Source: Paenarthrobacter sp. DKR-5 (GTDB lineage: Bacteria > Actinomycetota > Actinomycetes > Actinomycetales > Micrococcaceae). Taken from it: a stretch of DNA of 64,000 nucleotides. The position numbers and the translations under genes are program-made. The first letter of the stretch is position 1; each line of letters begins with the position of its first letter. Below the pieces are notes generated by a model that saw only the letters and a list, made by a program, of their open reading frames with translations, made no database searches and was not told where the DNA came from. Where the stretch lies: contig NZ_JAHBOI010000001.1 of assembly GCF_018531425.1 (NCBI RefSeq), forward strand, positions 248,001 through 312,000, in the 5' to 3' direction. Below, piece after piece: positions 49,128 through 58,964 of this stretch.

Positions 49128-50678
49128 ATGACTGCGTTGCCGTCCACTGAGTTGCCGACTACAGCCGACGTGCTCGTCGTCGGCGCCGGACCCACCGGCC
49201 TGATGCTCGCCGTCTGGCTGCGGCGGCTTCGGATCGACGTCGTTCTGGTGGACGGGAAATCCGGTCCCACCCGGGAATCCCGGGCGCTCGCCCTACAGGC
49301 CCGCACCATGGAGATCTACGAGCAACTCGGACTCGTCAGCGCGGTGCTGGCCCAGGTCCAGCCCGCCGCGGCGCTGCGCCCCGGATTCGAGCGCCGGGCG
49401 CTGGGCGTCCTGCCGATCGGCTCCTTGGGCACGGGTCTGACGCCGTTTCCGCGGCTGTACATGATGGAACAGAGCAAGACAGAACGCCTGCTGGGCGAGG
49501 AACTGGTCCGGCTCGGCGGCACGGTGCACTGGGATACCCGGCTCGAGGCCCTCACCCAGCACGCGGCGGTGGACGGGACACGTCAGGTGACCGCGGAGGT
49601 GGGAGGGCCGGCAGGCTCAACCACGATCACCGCCCGCTACTGTGTCGGAGCCGACGGCGGGTCCTCCACCGTGCGGCGGCTCTGCGGCATCCCGTTCGAG
49701 GGCATCACGAACGCCCAGACCTTCTACGTCGCCGATGCCGTCGGAGTGCAGGGCCTGGATCATGGCTCCATCAATCTGCGCTTCGGCAGCCGCAACCTCC
49801 TCCTGTCCTTCCCGATGGTCGGAGAGGACCACCACCGGCTGCTCGGCACTGTGCCGGATGACAGCACCCTTGATCTGTCGGAGGACGCCGCGCGCCGGAT
49901 CCTGAAGGAGACGTTCGGCGTGACCTACGCGGAACGGACCTGGTTCTCTACCTACCGCATTCACCACCGCGTAGCCTCCGCCTTCCGGCAGGGGAACGTA
50001 TTCCTGGCCGGCGACGCCGGGCACGTGCACTCCCCCGTCGGCGCGCAGGGGATGAACACCGGCCTGCAGGACGCACACAACCTCGCCTTCAAACTCAGCG
50101 ACGTCCTCCGCGGGAAGGCACCTGACACGTATCTGGACCGCTATGAGGCGGAGCGGCGGCCGGTGGCACTGCGCCTCGTGGGCACCACGGACAAGCTGTT
50201 CCACGCCGTCACCTCCCCGGGCCGGGCTGCCCGGGCGCTGCGCAGGATCGCCCCGGGGCTGATCTTTCCGGTGGCGACGCGCGTTGTCCCACGGCTTCCC
50301 GGAGCCTCCCGGTTCTTCCAGTACGTCTCGCAGATCCGGATCCATTACTGGATGAGCGACGAGGAAAAAGCTGCCTCGGGCGGCAAACGGGACCGCGTCG
50401 TCGGCCGGCGCCTGCCGTGGACCGGACCAAACTTCGCCCCGCTGCAGGACCTCTGCTGGCAGGTGCATGCCTACGGCGCCGCGGACAGGGAACGTCTGAC
50501 GGAGTTGGGCCGGCGGCTCGGTGTCCCGGTGCACGCCTTCCCCGCCGCGGCGGACGCCGGGTTGGAGGAAACCAAGTACTACCTTGTGCGGCCGGACGGT
50601 TTCGTGGCGGCCGCCGCCGCCCGCGGGGAGGCCGAGTCAGTGCTGGCCAAGGCGCTGCCGTGGACGGTCATGGGGTGA
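49128..50678 (+). CDS. FAD-dependent aromatic monooxygenase
   Basis: Flavoprotein of 516 residues of the p-hydroxybenzoate hydroxylase/PheA-type group. The FAD motif is VLVVGAGPTGLMLAVWLRR (15-33), the DG motif YCVGADGGSSTVRR (~170) and the ribityl-binding GDAGHVHSPVGAQGMNTGLQD (listed here as two blocks, GDAGHVHSPVG and AQGMNTGLQD, ~295). GAGGAG precedes ATG 49128, 17 bp after the Lrp stop, so the two may be one operon. Substrates are typically phenols or polyketide aromatics; none can be named. It converges on the paa operon with 34 bp between. Confidence 0.83.
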   Translation: MTALPSTELPTTADVLVVGAGPTGLMLAVWLRRLRIDVVLVDGKSGPTRESRALALQARTMEIYEQLGLVSAVLAQVQPAAALRPGFERRALGVLPIGSLGTGLTPFPRLYMMEQSKTERLLGEELVRLGGTVHWDTRLEALTQHAAVDGTRQVTAEVGGPAGSTTITARYCVGADGGSSTVRRLCGIPFEGITNAQTFYVADAVGVQGLDHGSINLRFGSRNLLLSFPMVGEDHHRLLGTVPDDSTLDLSEDAARRILKETFGVTYAERTWFSTYRIHHRVASAFRQGNVFLAGDAGHVHSPVGAQGMNTGLQDAHNLAFKLSDVLRGKAPDTYLDRYEAERRPVALRLVGTTDKLFHAVTSPGRAARALRRIAPGLIFPVATRVVPRLPGASRFFQYVSQIRIHYWMSDEEKAASGGKRDRVVGRRLPWTGPNFAPLQDLCWQVHAYGAADRERLTELGRRLGVPVHAFPAAADAGLEETKYYLVRPDGFVAAAAARGEAESVLAKALPWTVMG

Positions 50679-50712
50679 CCAGCGCGGGCTGCGGCGGCTG
50701 AGCCGGCGACGC

Positions 50713-51489
50713 TCAGGCGCCCTTGAACACCGGCCTGCGCTTCTGCTGGAAGGCGGCGAACCCTTCCGCGTAGTCGGCGCTGCGGCACAGCTCGCCCTGC
50801 GCCGCGTTCTCTTCGTCGATGGCGGCCCACAGGCCCAGCCGTTGGTCGCGGATGCGGGCCACGAGCTCCTTGCTCGCGGCGAAAGCACCGGTGGCACCGT
50901 CGGCCACCCGGGCGACGATCCCGCGGGTCGTCTCCAGCAGCGACGCCTCGGGCATTGCCCGGCTGAACAGGCCCTGGGCAACGGCGTCGGAACCGCTCAT
51001 CAGTTCCGCGGTGTAGATCAGGTCCAGGGTGCGGTGCGCCCCGAGCCGCTCGGTGAAGAGCCAGTGTCCGCCCGAGTCGAGGGTGGCGCCCAGGTTGGCG
51101 AACGGGGATCCGATCTTCGCTGTCTCGGCCACGTAGACCACGTCGGTGGCCACCAGCAGGCCCAGGCCGACGCCCAGGCAGGCGCCGTGGGCGGCCGCGA
51201 AGGTCGGTGCCGGGAACGCGCTCATCTTCTTCAGCAGCGGCGTGACCAGGCCGCCCAGGTAGCCGAGCGCGTCGTCGGTCTCGGGGGAAACGCCGGCGAT
51301 GTCCCGTCCGGCACAGAAGGCCCGGCCCTCGCCGCGCAGCAGCAGCGCCCTGACCTCAGCAGCTGCGGCGTCGTCGTAGGCACGGCCCAGGTCGGCCAGC
51401 GCCTGCTCATCGAGGGCGTTGAGCTTCTGCGGTGCGTTGAGCACAATTTCGGCGATGCCGTCCCGGACAGACAGGTCGATCATTGACAT
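50713..51489 (-). CDS. Enoyl-CoA hydratase/isomerase, PaaG- or PaaF-like
   Basis: Crotonase-family protein of 258 residues. Oxyanion-hole blocks are LRGEGRAFCAGRDIAG (~52) and HGACLGVGLGLLVATDVVY (~101). It ends the paaABCDE gene row, 74 bp after paaE, so it most likely isomerises the ring-epoxide CoA (PaaG) or hydrates the opened chain (PaaF). The residues at the usual hydratase acid/base positions could not be aligned reliably by eye, so I leave the symbol open. ATG 51489 follows AAGGAG; an in-frame ATG at 51483 is the second choice. Confidence 0.82.
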   Translation of the reverse strand: MSMIDLSVRDGIAEIVLNAPQKLNALDEQALADLGRAYDDAAAAEVRALLLRGEGRAFCAGRDIAGVSPETDDALGYLGGLVTPLLKKMSAFPAPTFAAAHGACLGVGLGLLVATDVVYVAETAKIGSPFANLGATLDSGGHWLFTERLGAHRTLDLIYTAELMSGSDAVAQGLFSRAMPEASLLETTRGIVARVADGATGAFAASKELVARIRDQRLGLWAAIDEENAAQGELCRSADYAEGFAAFQQKRRPVFKGA

Positions 51490-51563
51490 TCAGACTCCTT
51501 GGCTGGGGTTGGCCGGGCGGGTCGGCCAGGCTTCGGGGTTCGTCAGGCGGGCTCGGTGAAGCA

Positions 51564-52733
51564 TCAGGCGTCGAAGTCGACGGCCACCTCGTCGGTCGTC
51601 GGGTGCGACTGGCAGGTCAGCACGTAGCCCTTGGCCACCTCGTCCGGTTCGAGGGCGTAGTTCTCATCCATCTCGACCGAGCCGGAGACCACCTTGGCCC
51701 GGCAGGTGCCGCAGACTCCGCCGGCGCAGGCGAACGGCACATCCGGCCGGACCCGCAGCGCCGCGTTCAGGATGGACTCGCGGGCGTGCGTGGGGCTGGA
51801 AACCTTTCCGGTCAGCCCGTCGAGCGTGAAGCTGATCGAGTAGTTCCTGGCGGATTCGTCGACGACGACGGGCCGGCCGGCCTGGCCTTCCGGCCGGTCG
51901 GGGGTGCCGGTGCTGAACAGTTCGAAGCGCACCTTTTCGGCGGCCACGCCGCGGGCCGCGAGGGTGTCGCGGCACAGCTGCACGAGCTCGAACGGCCCGC
52001 ACAGGAACCATTCGTCGACGTCGTCGGTGTCCAGCACCGTTTCGAAGAGCGTGGCGAGCTTCGCGGCGTCGATCCGCCCCGAGAGCAGGGGCGAAATGCG
52101 CTGCTCGCGCGAGAGCACGTGGTGCAGACCGAGCCGGGACGGGTACTTGTCCTTCAGGTCCGCCAGTTCCTCGAGGAACATCACATCCATCGCGGCCTTG
52201 TTGGCGTAGACGAGGTCGAAGGTGGTCTCCGGCGACGCCGCCAGCAGCGTCCTGGCTATTGCGATGACCGGGGTGATGCCCGAGCCCGCCGCGAACGCCA
52301 CGAAGCTTCCGCCCGCCTTGGCGCCCTCGCCGAGCAGTTGCTCGGGGTGGTTCATTTCGGTCATGCCGTGCCGCGAGATGAATGCACCCATCGGGCTCAT
52401 CACGTCCAGGACATCCCCGGCCTTGAGGTTGGCGTTGGCCCAGGTGGAGAACAGGCCACCCAGATCCCGCTTGATGGCCACGCGGATCTCACCGGGCACC
52501 GGCTCGGCGCAGATCGAATAGCTGCGGCGGATCTGCTGGCCCTCCAGCTCCGTGCGCAGGGCCACGTACTGGCCGGGAAGGTAGTCGTACTGGCCGGCGA
52601 GCTCCGCGGGCACCGCGAAGCTGACTTCAATGGCATCCTCGGTCAGCCGGCGCACGGCGGACACCGTCAGCGGATGGAAGACGGCGCGCCGCGGGGACGC
52701 CTGCTGCGGGGTTTCCTGGAGAGCTTCGGTCAT
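51564..52733 (-). CDS. paaE: Phenylacetyl-CoA epoxidase reductase subunit
   Basis: Reductase of 389 residues with an FAD/NAD module (RRSYSICAEP ~70, AGSGITPVIAIARTLLA ~147) and a C-terminal plant-type 2Fe-2S domain, CAGGVCGTCRAKV (~332-340) with the last ligand in VLTCQSHP (~370). It passes electrons from NADPH to the PaaAC oxygenase. ATG 52733 shares its first base with the paaD stop (TGATG), a clear coupling. Confidence 0.93.
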   Translation of the reverse strand: MTEALQETPQQASPRRAVFHPLTVSAVRRLTEDAIEVSFAVPAELAGQYDYLPGQYVALRTELEGQQIRRSYSICAEPVPGEIRVAIKRDLGGLFSTWANANLKAGDVLDVMSPMGAFISRHGMTEMNHPEQLLGEGAKAGGSFVAFAAGSGITPVIAIARTLLAASPETTFDLVYANKAAMDVMFLEELADLKDKYPSRLGLHHVLSREQRISPLLSGRIDAAKLATLFETVLDTDDVDEWFLCGPFELVQLCRDTLAARGVAAEKVRFELFSTGTPDRPEGQAGRPVVVDESARNYSISFTLDGLTGKVSSPTHARESILNAALRVRPDVPFACAGGVCGTCRAKVVSGSVEMDENYALEPDEVAKGYVLTCQSHPTTDEVAVDFDA

Positions 52734-53287
52734 CAGAGCACCTTGAAATAGTCAAACGGTTCCTTGCACGCCTGGCAGACGTACAGCGCCTTGCAGGACG
52801 TGGACCCGAAACGGGTCAGTTCCTTCGTGTTGAGCGAGCCGCACTGCGGGCACTTCACGCTCAGGGACAGCCGGACCGGCCCGGAATGGCCGCCGGCGGC
52901 GGAGCGGCCCGAGGGCGGCGCAATACCGTACTCGGCGAGCTTGGCTTTGCCCGCTTCGGTCATCCAGTCCGTGGTCCACGCCGGGGCGAGGACCAGGCGG
53001 ACGTTGACGCTGGCATATCCCGCGCCGGCGAGCGCGGCCGCGACGTCGTCCTTGATCGCGTCCATGGCCGGGCATCCGGAGTAGGTCGGGGTGATCGCGA
53101 CGTCAGCCCGCAGGCCGGTATCGTCCCGCTGGACGGCGACGTCGCGCAGGATGCCCAGGTCCTCGATGGTCAGCACCGGGATTTCCGGGTCGCACACGGT
53201 GGCGGCGATGTCCCAGGCGGCGGCAGCCTCGGGCTCCAGCGGCCGCGTGCCCTTCAGTGCGGTGGGGGTGGTGTCCACGACTGTCAC
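52733..53287 (-). CDS. paaD: Phenylacetyl-CoA epoxidase maturation subunit
   Basis: Protein of 184 residues with a DUF59/MIP18 domain (TVCDPEIPVLTIEDLGILRDV ~30, given in two parts: TVCDPEIPVLTI and EDLGILRDV) and a C-terminal zinc ribbon, VKCPQCGS and VCQACKEPFDYF. It is thought to help iron-sulfur or diiron assembly in the complex. GTG 53287 is 7 bases after the paaC stop; GTG 53278 is a shorter alternative. Confidence 0.9.
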   Translation of the reverse strand: MTVVDTTPTALKGTRPLEPEAAAAWDIAATVCDPEIPVLTIEDLGILRDVAVQRDDTGLRADVAITPTYSGCPAMDAIKDDVAAALAGAGYASVNVRLVLAPAWTTDWMTEAGKAKLAEYGIAPPSGRSAAGGHSGPVRLSLSVKCPQCGSLNTKELTRFGSTSCKALYVCQACKEPFDYFKVL

Positions 53288-53294
53288 CGCCGGC

Positions 53295-54128
53295 TCACCA
53301 CGTGGCCCCTGGGTGCTCGCGGGCGAGCACCTGCATCTCGGCCAGGATGAAGCCGAGGTGCTCGGAGTGGTTGCCCTGTCGGCCGCCGCCGCGCGCGGCG
53401 GGCACCTGCGGAACCTCGAGCTCGGCCTCGGCGAGGGCCGCGGCGATCGCCTTGTCGAACGGCTCCCGAAGGCTGGAAGGCCGGACGGCGGCATTGCCGA
53501 GGGAGTCAATGAGCGCGTCGTCCCTGAAGAGTTCCTCCACGTAGGGCCAGGTCAGCTCGAGGCCGTGCACCATGCGGCGGCGGGACTCCTCAGTGCCCAG
53601 CGCCAGCCGCTGCAGCCACTGGTAGCTGTGGTCCTTGTGGTACTCGACTTCCTTCAAGGCCTTGGCGGCGATCGCGGCCAGCGTCGGGTCGCTGGAGCCG
53701 GTGAGCCGGCTGTAGAGCTCGTGCTGATAGAAGGAGACGACCAGCTGCCGGGCGATGGTGCGGGCGAAATCCCCGTTGGGCTGCTCGAAAAGATGCGCAG
53801 AGCGGAACTGGTCCTCGCCGCGCCAGTAGGCCAGATCGTCCTCGGTTTTGCCCCAGGAGCCTCCGGCGTACGTCAAAAAGGACCGGGCATGGCCGAGCAG
53901 GTCCAGCGCGATGTTGGCCAGCGCGACGTCCTCTTCCAGTTCAGGTGCCCGCGAGATCCACCAGCCCAGGCGCTGGGCGAGGATCAGCGAGTCGTCGCCC
54001 AGCCGCAGCGCGTACTCGGCCACGGGTTCCGGCGCAGTGTGCTCGGCGTTGGCGACGGCGATGTCCTCCGGACGCAGCGCGTTGCCAGGGGTAATCCGGG
54101 TGGCCGACTCCGAGGCGAATCCGCTCAC
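53295..54128 (-). CDS. paaC: Phenylacetyl-CoA epoxidase structural subunit
   Basis: Ferritin-like protein of 277 residues that pairs with PaaA but does not do the chemistry. It shows YALRLGDDSLILAQRLGWWI (~39), EDVALANIALDLLGHARSF (~66) and EVEYHKDHSYQWLQRL (~160). GTG 54128 overlaps the paaB stop by four bases. Length is slightly above the usual 250. Confidence 0.92.
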   Translation of the reverse strand: MSGFASESATRITPGNALRPEDIAVANAEHTAPEPVAEYALRLGDDSLILAQRLGWWISRAPELEEDVALANIALDLLGHARSFLTYAGGSWGKTEDDLAYWRGEDQFRSAHLFEQPNGDFARTIARQLVVSFYQHELYSRLTGSSDPTLAAIAAKALKEVEYHKDHSYQWLQRLALGTEESRRRMVHGLELTWPYVEELFRDDALIDSLGNAAVRPSSLREPFDKAIAAALAEAELEVPQVPAARGGGRQGNHSEHLGFILAEMQVLAREHPGATW

Positions 54129-54436
54129 AGGTGCTTCACCCCTTCGCTCTTCGTGTAGTAGGTGGCATGCCGGTAGTCCTTGCCCTGCGGGGATTCGAAG
54201 AACGAACCCTTGGCATCGGGGTCGCTGGCGGCGATCGCGTCAGCCGGCACCACCCAGATGGACACGCCCTCGTTGCGGCGCGTGTACAGATCGCGGGCGT
54301 TCCGCAGGGCCATGGCCGCGTCGGGCGCGTGCAGCGAACCGGCATGCACGTGGGAGAGCCCTCGCGAGGAGCGGACGAACACCTCCCAGAGCGGCCAGCG
54401 GTGGTGCTGTGGCTGGTTCTGGGCGGTTTCACTCAT
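54125..54436 (-). CDS. paaB: Phenylacetyl-CoA epoxidase subunit PaaB
   Basis: Small subunit of 103 residues with [20 protein letters not shown] at 15-34 and [14 protein letters not shown], matching PaaB throughout. It bridges PaaAC heterodimers. ATG 54436 overlaps the paaA stop (ATGA), and its own stop overlaps paaC. Confidence 0.94.
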   Translation of the reverse strand: MSETAQNQPQHHRWPLWEVFVRSSRGLSHVHAGSLHAPDAAMALRNARDLYTRRNEGVSIWVVPADAIAASDPDAKGSFFESPQGKDYRHATYYTKSEGVKHL

Positions 54437-55443
54437 GATGCTGCTCCTGCAAGTTCTTCGTGGCGGCGGGCGGTGCGCTCGGCGTAGGCCGCAGCGGCTT
54501 CACGGACCCAGGCGCCCTGCTCATGGGCCTCGCGGCGCCGTTCCAGACGCTGCGAGTTGCACGGCCCGCGGCCGGCGAGGACGTCCTTGAATTCGGTCCA
54601 GTCGAGTTCGCCGAAGTCCCAGTGGCCGGTTTCCTCATTCCAGGCCAGGTCCTTGTCAGGCAGGGTCAGTCCGAGCGCCTTGACCTGCTCGACGATCATG
54701 TCCACGAACCGCTGGCGCAGTTCGTCGTTGCTGAACCGCTTGATGTTCCAGTCCATGGACTGCTTCGAGTTGGGGGAATCGGCGTCGGGCGGCCCGAACA
54801 TCATCAGCGCCGGCGCGTACCAGCGGTTGATCGCGTCCTGCGCCATCTTTTTTTGCGCCGCGGTGCCGTTCGCCAGCTCGAGCAGGATCTCGAAGCCCTG
54901 CCGCTGATGGAAGGACTCCTCCTTGCAGATCCGCACCATGGCGCGCCCGTAGGGTCCGTAGGAGGCCCGGCACAGCGGGACCTGGTTGCAGATCGCCGCG
55001 CCGTCGACCAGCCAGCCGATTGCGCCGATGTCCGCCCAGGAGACCACCGGGTAGTTGAAGATCGAGGAGTAGCGGGCCTTGCCGGCGATGAGCTGCTCGG
55101 TCATCACGTCCCGGGGCGTGCCCAGCGTCTCGGCCGCCGAGTAGAGGTAGAGCCCGTGCCCGGCCTCGTCCTGCACCTTCGCCATCAGGATCGCTTTGCG
55201 CTTCAGGCTCGGCGCCCGGCTGATGAAGGTGGCCTCCGGCTGCATGCCGATGATCTCCGAGTGCGCATGCTGGGATACCTGCCGCACCAAGGTTCGGCGG
55301 TAAGCCTCCGGCATCCAGTCCTTGGGCTCAATACGCGAATCCTCCGCGATCACCCGTTCGAAGTTGGCCCTGCCGGCGGCGTCCTCGGGGGATTCGCCGG
55401 AGCCGTCCACTGCATGGAGAGCGGCGTCGTTGTTTCCTGCCAT
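54433..55443 (-). CDS. paaA: Phenylacetyl-CoA epoxidase catalytic subunit
   Basis: Diiron oxygenase of 336 residues that epoxidises the ring of phenylacetyl-CoA. Metal-ligand helices are visible in [17 protein letters not shown] (~120-136) and [20 protein letters not shown] (~192-211), each with E-x2-[17 protein letters not shown] and GQ-free C terminus fit the family. First gene of paaABCDE; ATG 55443 has AGGTGATC upstream. Its promoter and a PaaR-type operator lie 50-95 bp upstream. Confidence 0.94.
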   Translation of the reverse strand: MAGNNDAALHAVDGSGESPEDAAGRANFERVIAEDSRIEPKDWMPEAYRRTLVRQVSQHAHSEIIGMQPEATFISRAPSLKRKAILMAKVQDEAGHGLYLYSAAETLGTPRDVMTEQLIAGKARYSSIFNYPVVSWADIGAIGWLVDGAAICNQVPLCRASYGPYGRAMVRICKEESFHQRQGFEILLELANGTAAQKKMAQDAINRWYAPALMMFGPPDADSPNSKQSMDWNIKRFSNDELRQRFVDMIVEQVKALGLTLPDKDLAWNEETGHWDFGELDWTEFKDVLAGRGPCNSQRLERRREAHEQGAWVREAAAAYAERTARRHEELAGAAS

Positions 55444-55491
55444 GGGGAGATCACCTCGCTGTGCGCTCCGGGCATGGAGCCCCGGAGATAA

Positions 55492-55513
55492 TTACCGACC
55501 GTTCGTTCAGAAT
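55492..55513. promoter_or_regulatory. Candidate PaaR operator at paaA
   Basis: Half-sites TTACCGACCG and CGTTCAGAAT around TT, partly palindromic, overlapping the -10 of the paaA promoter. The left half resembles the half-sites at 62018 and 63903. Binding here would block RNA polymerase. Confidence 0.6.
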
Positions 55514-55537
55514 ATCGACGGGGGTTCGCGCCGTCAA
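55509..55537 (-). promoter_or_regulatory. paaA promoter
   Basis: On the minus strand TTGACG (55532-55537), a 17-base spacer, and TATTCT (55509-55514): close to consensus. Start near 55502, giving a leader of about 58 bases. Confidence 0.75.
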
Positions 55538-55725
55538 GCGAACGGGGCGCTCCGGGCGGCCCAGCCGCATCGCCTGCCCGGTCCGTGTCCAATTGCCGGG
55601 TTTCCATCAGCCACTGTCGTTTCAGTCAGCCGCCCGTGTTGCACCGACAGCAGCTGACCAAAACAGCAGCGAAATACGTGGCAACGGTTTGCGTAGCACG
55701 GGCACCAGTCCAGGCCGGAAACGCC

Positions 55726-55759
55726 GGAGGGCCGCACTGCCGAAGCAGCACGGCCCTCC
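55726..55759 (-). terminator. Hairpin after mtlD
   Basis: Nine-bp arms GGAGGGCCG and CGGCCCTCC around 16 bases, 24 bp past the mtlD stop. No T-run follows, as often in high-GC actinobacteria. Confidence 0.5.
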
Positions 55760-55783
55760 CGCCCAGGACCCGGACGGTCGCCC

Positions 55784-56932
55784 TCAGCCCTTGACGGCGA
55801 GGGCCTCCACCTCGGCGAGCACGCCGGGGAACAGCGGGTGGTCCGGCTCAAGCCCGGTGATCCGCCGCACGGCCTCCAGCGGCTCCTCGGTCCGCAGGAT
55901 CTCCTCCAGTTGCACGCTCTCCTGGTCCTCGGGCACCCGGAAGCGCAGAGCAGCCCCGATCGCAGCCAGCAGGGCCGACGGCGTGGTCCCCCGCTCGGCG
56001 AGCTCCGCCGCGGGTCCGATGAACCGCTCGTGCCGGCTGAGCTTGCGCAGCGGTGCCCGGCCCACCCGCACCACCGTGTCCGGCAGGTAGGGGTTGGCGA
56101 AGCGTGTGAGGATCTTCTGCACGTACGCCTCCTGCTCGGCCTCGGCGAAGCCGTGCTTGGCAACCAGCAGCGCCTTGGTCTCCTCAAGCACCGCCCGGAC
56201 CTTGGCGGCCACCGCGGGATCGGCGAGCGCGTCGGAGATCTTCTCGTGCCCGGCGGCGAAACCGAAGTACGCGCTGGTGGCGTGCCCGGTGTTGACCGTG
56301 AACAGCTTGCGTTCGATATAGGGAGCAAGGTCCTCCACCCAGGTGACGCCGGGGATGTCGGGCTCGGCGCCCTTGAACGGACCACGTTCCACGGCCCACT
56401 CAAAGAACGTCTCCACCGTCACGTCCAGGCCCTGGCCCGGCTCCTGGTTGGGCACGATCCGGTCCACCGCGGTGTTCGCGAACACCGCTCGGCCCTCCAG
56501 TGCCGGTGCATCCGCGGGGTAGGCCTTGCGGATCTCCTCGGCGAGCAGATCCGTGGCGTTGATCGCGTTCTCGCACGCCATCACCTGCAGCGGCGCCGCG
56601 CCGTCGGCTCGGGCGGCGAGGCCGCGGGCGATCACGGGCGCCACGAACCTGAGAATGTTCGGCCCGACGGCGGTGGTGACGACGTCGGCCCCCGCGATCT
56701 CCTGGACGACGTCGTCTTCGGCGGTGCCGGAGTTCAGCGCACTGAAGTCGTCCACGGTGAGGGTGGCCGAGTCCTCCCCCACCGTGTGGACCTGGTAGCT
56801 GTCGGCGGCGCGAAGCTGGTCGATCAGCGCCTCCGCGACATCGGCAAACACGACGTGGAAGCCCCCCTGGTGCAGCAGCAGTCCGACGAAGCCGCGGCCA
56901 ATGTTGCCCGCACCGAAGTGGACTGCCCTCAC
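55784..56932 (-). CDS. mtlD: Mannitol-1-phosphate 5-dehydrogenase
   Basis: Long-chain polyol dehydrogenase of 382 residues converting mannitol 1-phosphate to fructose 6-phosphate. The NAD motif [15 protein letters not shown] opens the protein; [12 protein letters not shown] (~120), [18 protein letters not shown] (~208) and a C-terminal helical domain follow. GTG 56932 overlaps the PTS gene stop by four bases, so enzyme and transporter are coupled. Confidence 0.94.
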   Translation of the reverse strand: MRAVHFGAGNIGRGFVGLLLHQGGFHVVFADVAEALIDQLRAADSYQVHTVGEDSATLTVDDFSALNSGTAEDDVVQEIAGADVVTTAVGPNILRFVAPVIARGLAARADGAAPLQVMACENAINATDLLAEEIRKAYPADAPALEGRAVFANTAVDRIVPNQEPGQGLDVTVETFFEWAVERGPFKGAEPDIPGVTWVEDLAPYIERKLFTVNTGHATSAYFGFAAGHEKISDALADPAVAAKVRAVLEETKALLVAKHGFAEAEQEAYVQKILTRFANPYLPDTVVRVGRAPLRKLSRHERFIGPAAELAERGTTPSALLAAIGAALRFRVPEDQESVQLEEILRTEEPLEAVRRITGLEPDHPLFPGVLAEVEALAVKG

Positions 56933-58950
56933 TTTTCGTTCACCTTTCCGAGGATGGCCAGGATTTCGTCCTGCCCGGCGGCCTGTTCAAGCTCGGCCAC
57001 CTTCTCCTTGTCGGAGAAGATCCGTGCGATCGCCTGCAGGATGCCGAGGTGCTCGTCGTTGGCGCCGGCAATGCCGACCACGAACTTCACCGGCTTGCCG
57101 TTCCAGTCAATGCCGTCCGGGTAGCGGACGAAGGACATGGCGGACCGCTTGATCAGGGACTTTGCCTGGTTGGTGCCGTGCGGGATCGCCAGCAGGTTGC
57201 CCATGTAGGTGGACACCGACTGCTCGCGCTCGAAGATGGAGTCGATGTAGGCCGCCTCCACCGCGCCGCTGTCGACCAGCAGCTGGCCCGCTTCACGCAT
57301 CGCCGCGTCACGGTCCGTCGCAGTGCCGGTCGGGATCACCCGGTCCCGGGTGAGGATCCCGGCCTCGGCGGTTCCGCCGCCGGCCGCAGAAGGCGCGGCG
57401 GCCGCGGCTGCGGCGCCGGCCGGGGCAGAGACGCCGGCAACCGAGGCTGCGGCGGGAGCAGGGGCTCCGCCTGCCATCGCCGGCTCGCCGCCGGCAGCCG
57501 GGCGGGCGTTCTCCTCGCGGATGAGCTCAACGACCTCGTCGTACGCCGGACTGTTCATAAAGTTTTCAACCGAGACGTGCCGGGCGCTCTGGGTCTTTGC
57601 CTGGGCGCGGTCGGTGAGGTCCTGGTGGCTGACGACCAGGTCGTATTCATCCTTCAGGGCGGCGATGGAGGCGTTGGTGACCTTGACGTCGTTGAACCCG
57701 GCGGCCTTGATCTTGTTCCGCAGCACTGAGGCGCCCATGGCGCTGGAGCCCATGCCGGCGTCGCACGCGAAGACGATGCTGTGGATCGGTCCGGCCGCGG
57801 CTCCGGCTGCGGCGCCGCCGGTCAGGGCGGAGGCCACGGAGCTCTTCTTGCCCTTCATGGATTCCATCCGGCCGGTCGCGGCGAGCAGGTCGCCCTCGTT
57901 GCTCTTGTCCTTGCTGGTGCGCAGGATGATAGAGGCGACGATGAATGAGACCGTGGCAGCCAGCACCACCGAGAGCAGCACCCCGAACAGGCTGTTCACC
58001 GGCGCCATCGCCAGCACCGCGAAGATGCTGCCGGGGGAAGCGGGCGCTCGCAGCCCTGCGCCCGTGACCACGAGGGTGAAGATGCCGGTCATGCCGCCGG
58101 CGATGGTGGCCAGGATGATAACCGGCTTCATCAGCACGTACGGGAAGTAGATCTCATGGATGCCGCCGAGGAACTGGATCAATGCAGCCCCGGGGGCCGA
58201 GGCTTTGGCCAGGCCCTTGCCGAAGAGCGAGTAGGCCAGCAGCAGGCCCAAGCCAGGGCCGGGGTTGGCTTCGAGCAGGAACAGGATCGATTTGCCCTGC
58301 TCCAGGGACTGCTGGGTGCCCAACGGAGTGAGAATGCCGTGGTTGACGGCGTTGTTCAGGAACAGCACCTTGGCAGGCTCGATCAGGATCGAGGTGAACG
58401 GCAGGAGCCCGTTGTTGACGAGGAACTGCACGCCGCCGCCGGCCGCGCTGCTGAAGGCGGAGACCACCGGACCGATGGCCAGCATGCCGAAGACCGCCAT
58501 GATGGCTGCGACGATGCCGGCCGAGAAGTTGCTGACGAGCATCTCAAGGCCGGCCTTCACCTTCTCGTGCCAGAGCTTGTCTGCGTGCTTCATGACCCAG
58601 GCGGTCAACGGACCCATGATCATGGCACCCATGAACATGGGAATCTCCGTGCCCACGATCACACCCATGGTGGCAACTGCGCCGACCACGCCCCCGCGCA
58701 CCTCGTAGACCAGCTTGCCGCCGGTGTAGCCGATCAGCAGCGGCAGGAGGTAGGTGATCATCGGAGCGACCAGCTTGCCCAGCGTCTCGTTGGGAGTGAA
58801 GCCGGTCGGGATGAAGAACGCAGTGATGGCGCCCCAGGCAATGAACGCCCCGATGTTGGGCATGATCATTCCCGAAAGGAAGGTGCCGAACCGCTGCACC
58901 GCCACCCGGGCGCCGGCGCCTCGGGGGGCGGCTGTAGCTGCTGTACTCAT
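56929..58950 (-). CDS. mtlA: PTS mannitol transporter, EIICBA fusion
   Basis: Protein of 673 residues. Residues 1-340 are the membrane IIC domain with [17 protein letters not shown] (~258-274); 385-480 the IIB domain with its phosphocysteine in [14 protein letters not shown] (~394); 505-550 an Ala/Pro linker; 555-673 the IIA domain with the phosphohistidine in [10 protein letters not shown] (~590). It takes up and phosphorylates mannitol. ATG 58950 has AGAGGAA upstream. The TetR gene lies 14 bp ahead and mtlD overlaps behind: one operon. General EI and HPr are not in the window. Confidence 0.94.
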   Translation of the reverse strand: MSTAATAAPRGAGARVAVQRFGTFLSGMIMPNIGAFIAWGAITAFFIPTGFTPNETLGKLVAPMITYLLPLLIGYTGGKLVYEVRGGVVGAVATMGVIVGTEIPMFMGAMIMGPLTAWVMKHADKLWHEKVKAGLEMLVSNFSAGIVAAIMAVFGMLAIGPVVSAFSSAAGGGVQFLVNNGLLPFTSILIEPAKVLFLNNAVNHGILTPLGTQQSLEQGKSILFLLEANPGPGLGLLLAYSLFGKGLAKASAPGAALIQFLGGIHEIYFPYVLMKPVIILATIAGGMTGIFTLVVTGAGLRAPASPGSIFAVLAMAPVNSLFGVLLSVVLAATVSFIVASIILRTSKDKSNEGDLLAATGRMESMKGKKSSVASALTGGAAAGAAAGPIHSIVFACDAGMGSSAMGASVLRNKIKAAGFNDVKVTNASIAALKDEYDLVVSHQDLTDRAQAKTQSARHVSVENFMNSPAYDEVVELIREENARPAAGGEPAMAGGAPAPAAASVAGVSAPAGAAAAAAAPSAAGGGTAEAGILTRDRVIPTGTATDRDAAMREAGQLLVDSGAVEAAYIDSIFEREQSVSTYMGNLLAIPHGTNQAKSLIKRSAMSFVRYPDGIDWNGKPVKFVVGIAGANDEHLGILQAIARIFSDKEKVAELEQAAGQDEILAILGKVNEK

Positions 58951-58964
58951 AATCGTTCCTCTTC

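Larger units (their letters stand above)
55444..55783. other. 340-bp intergenic region between paaA and mtlD
   Basis: Contains the paaA promoter and operator at its left end and an mtlD terminator hairpin at its right end (55726-55759). Both flanking genes read leftwards. Between about 55540 and 55720 I see no gene with coding features, no tRNA and no repeat. Confidence 0.6.
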
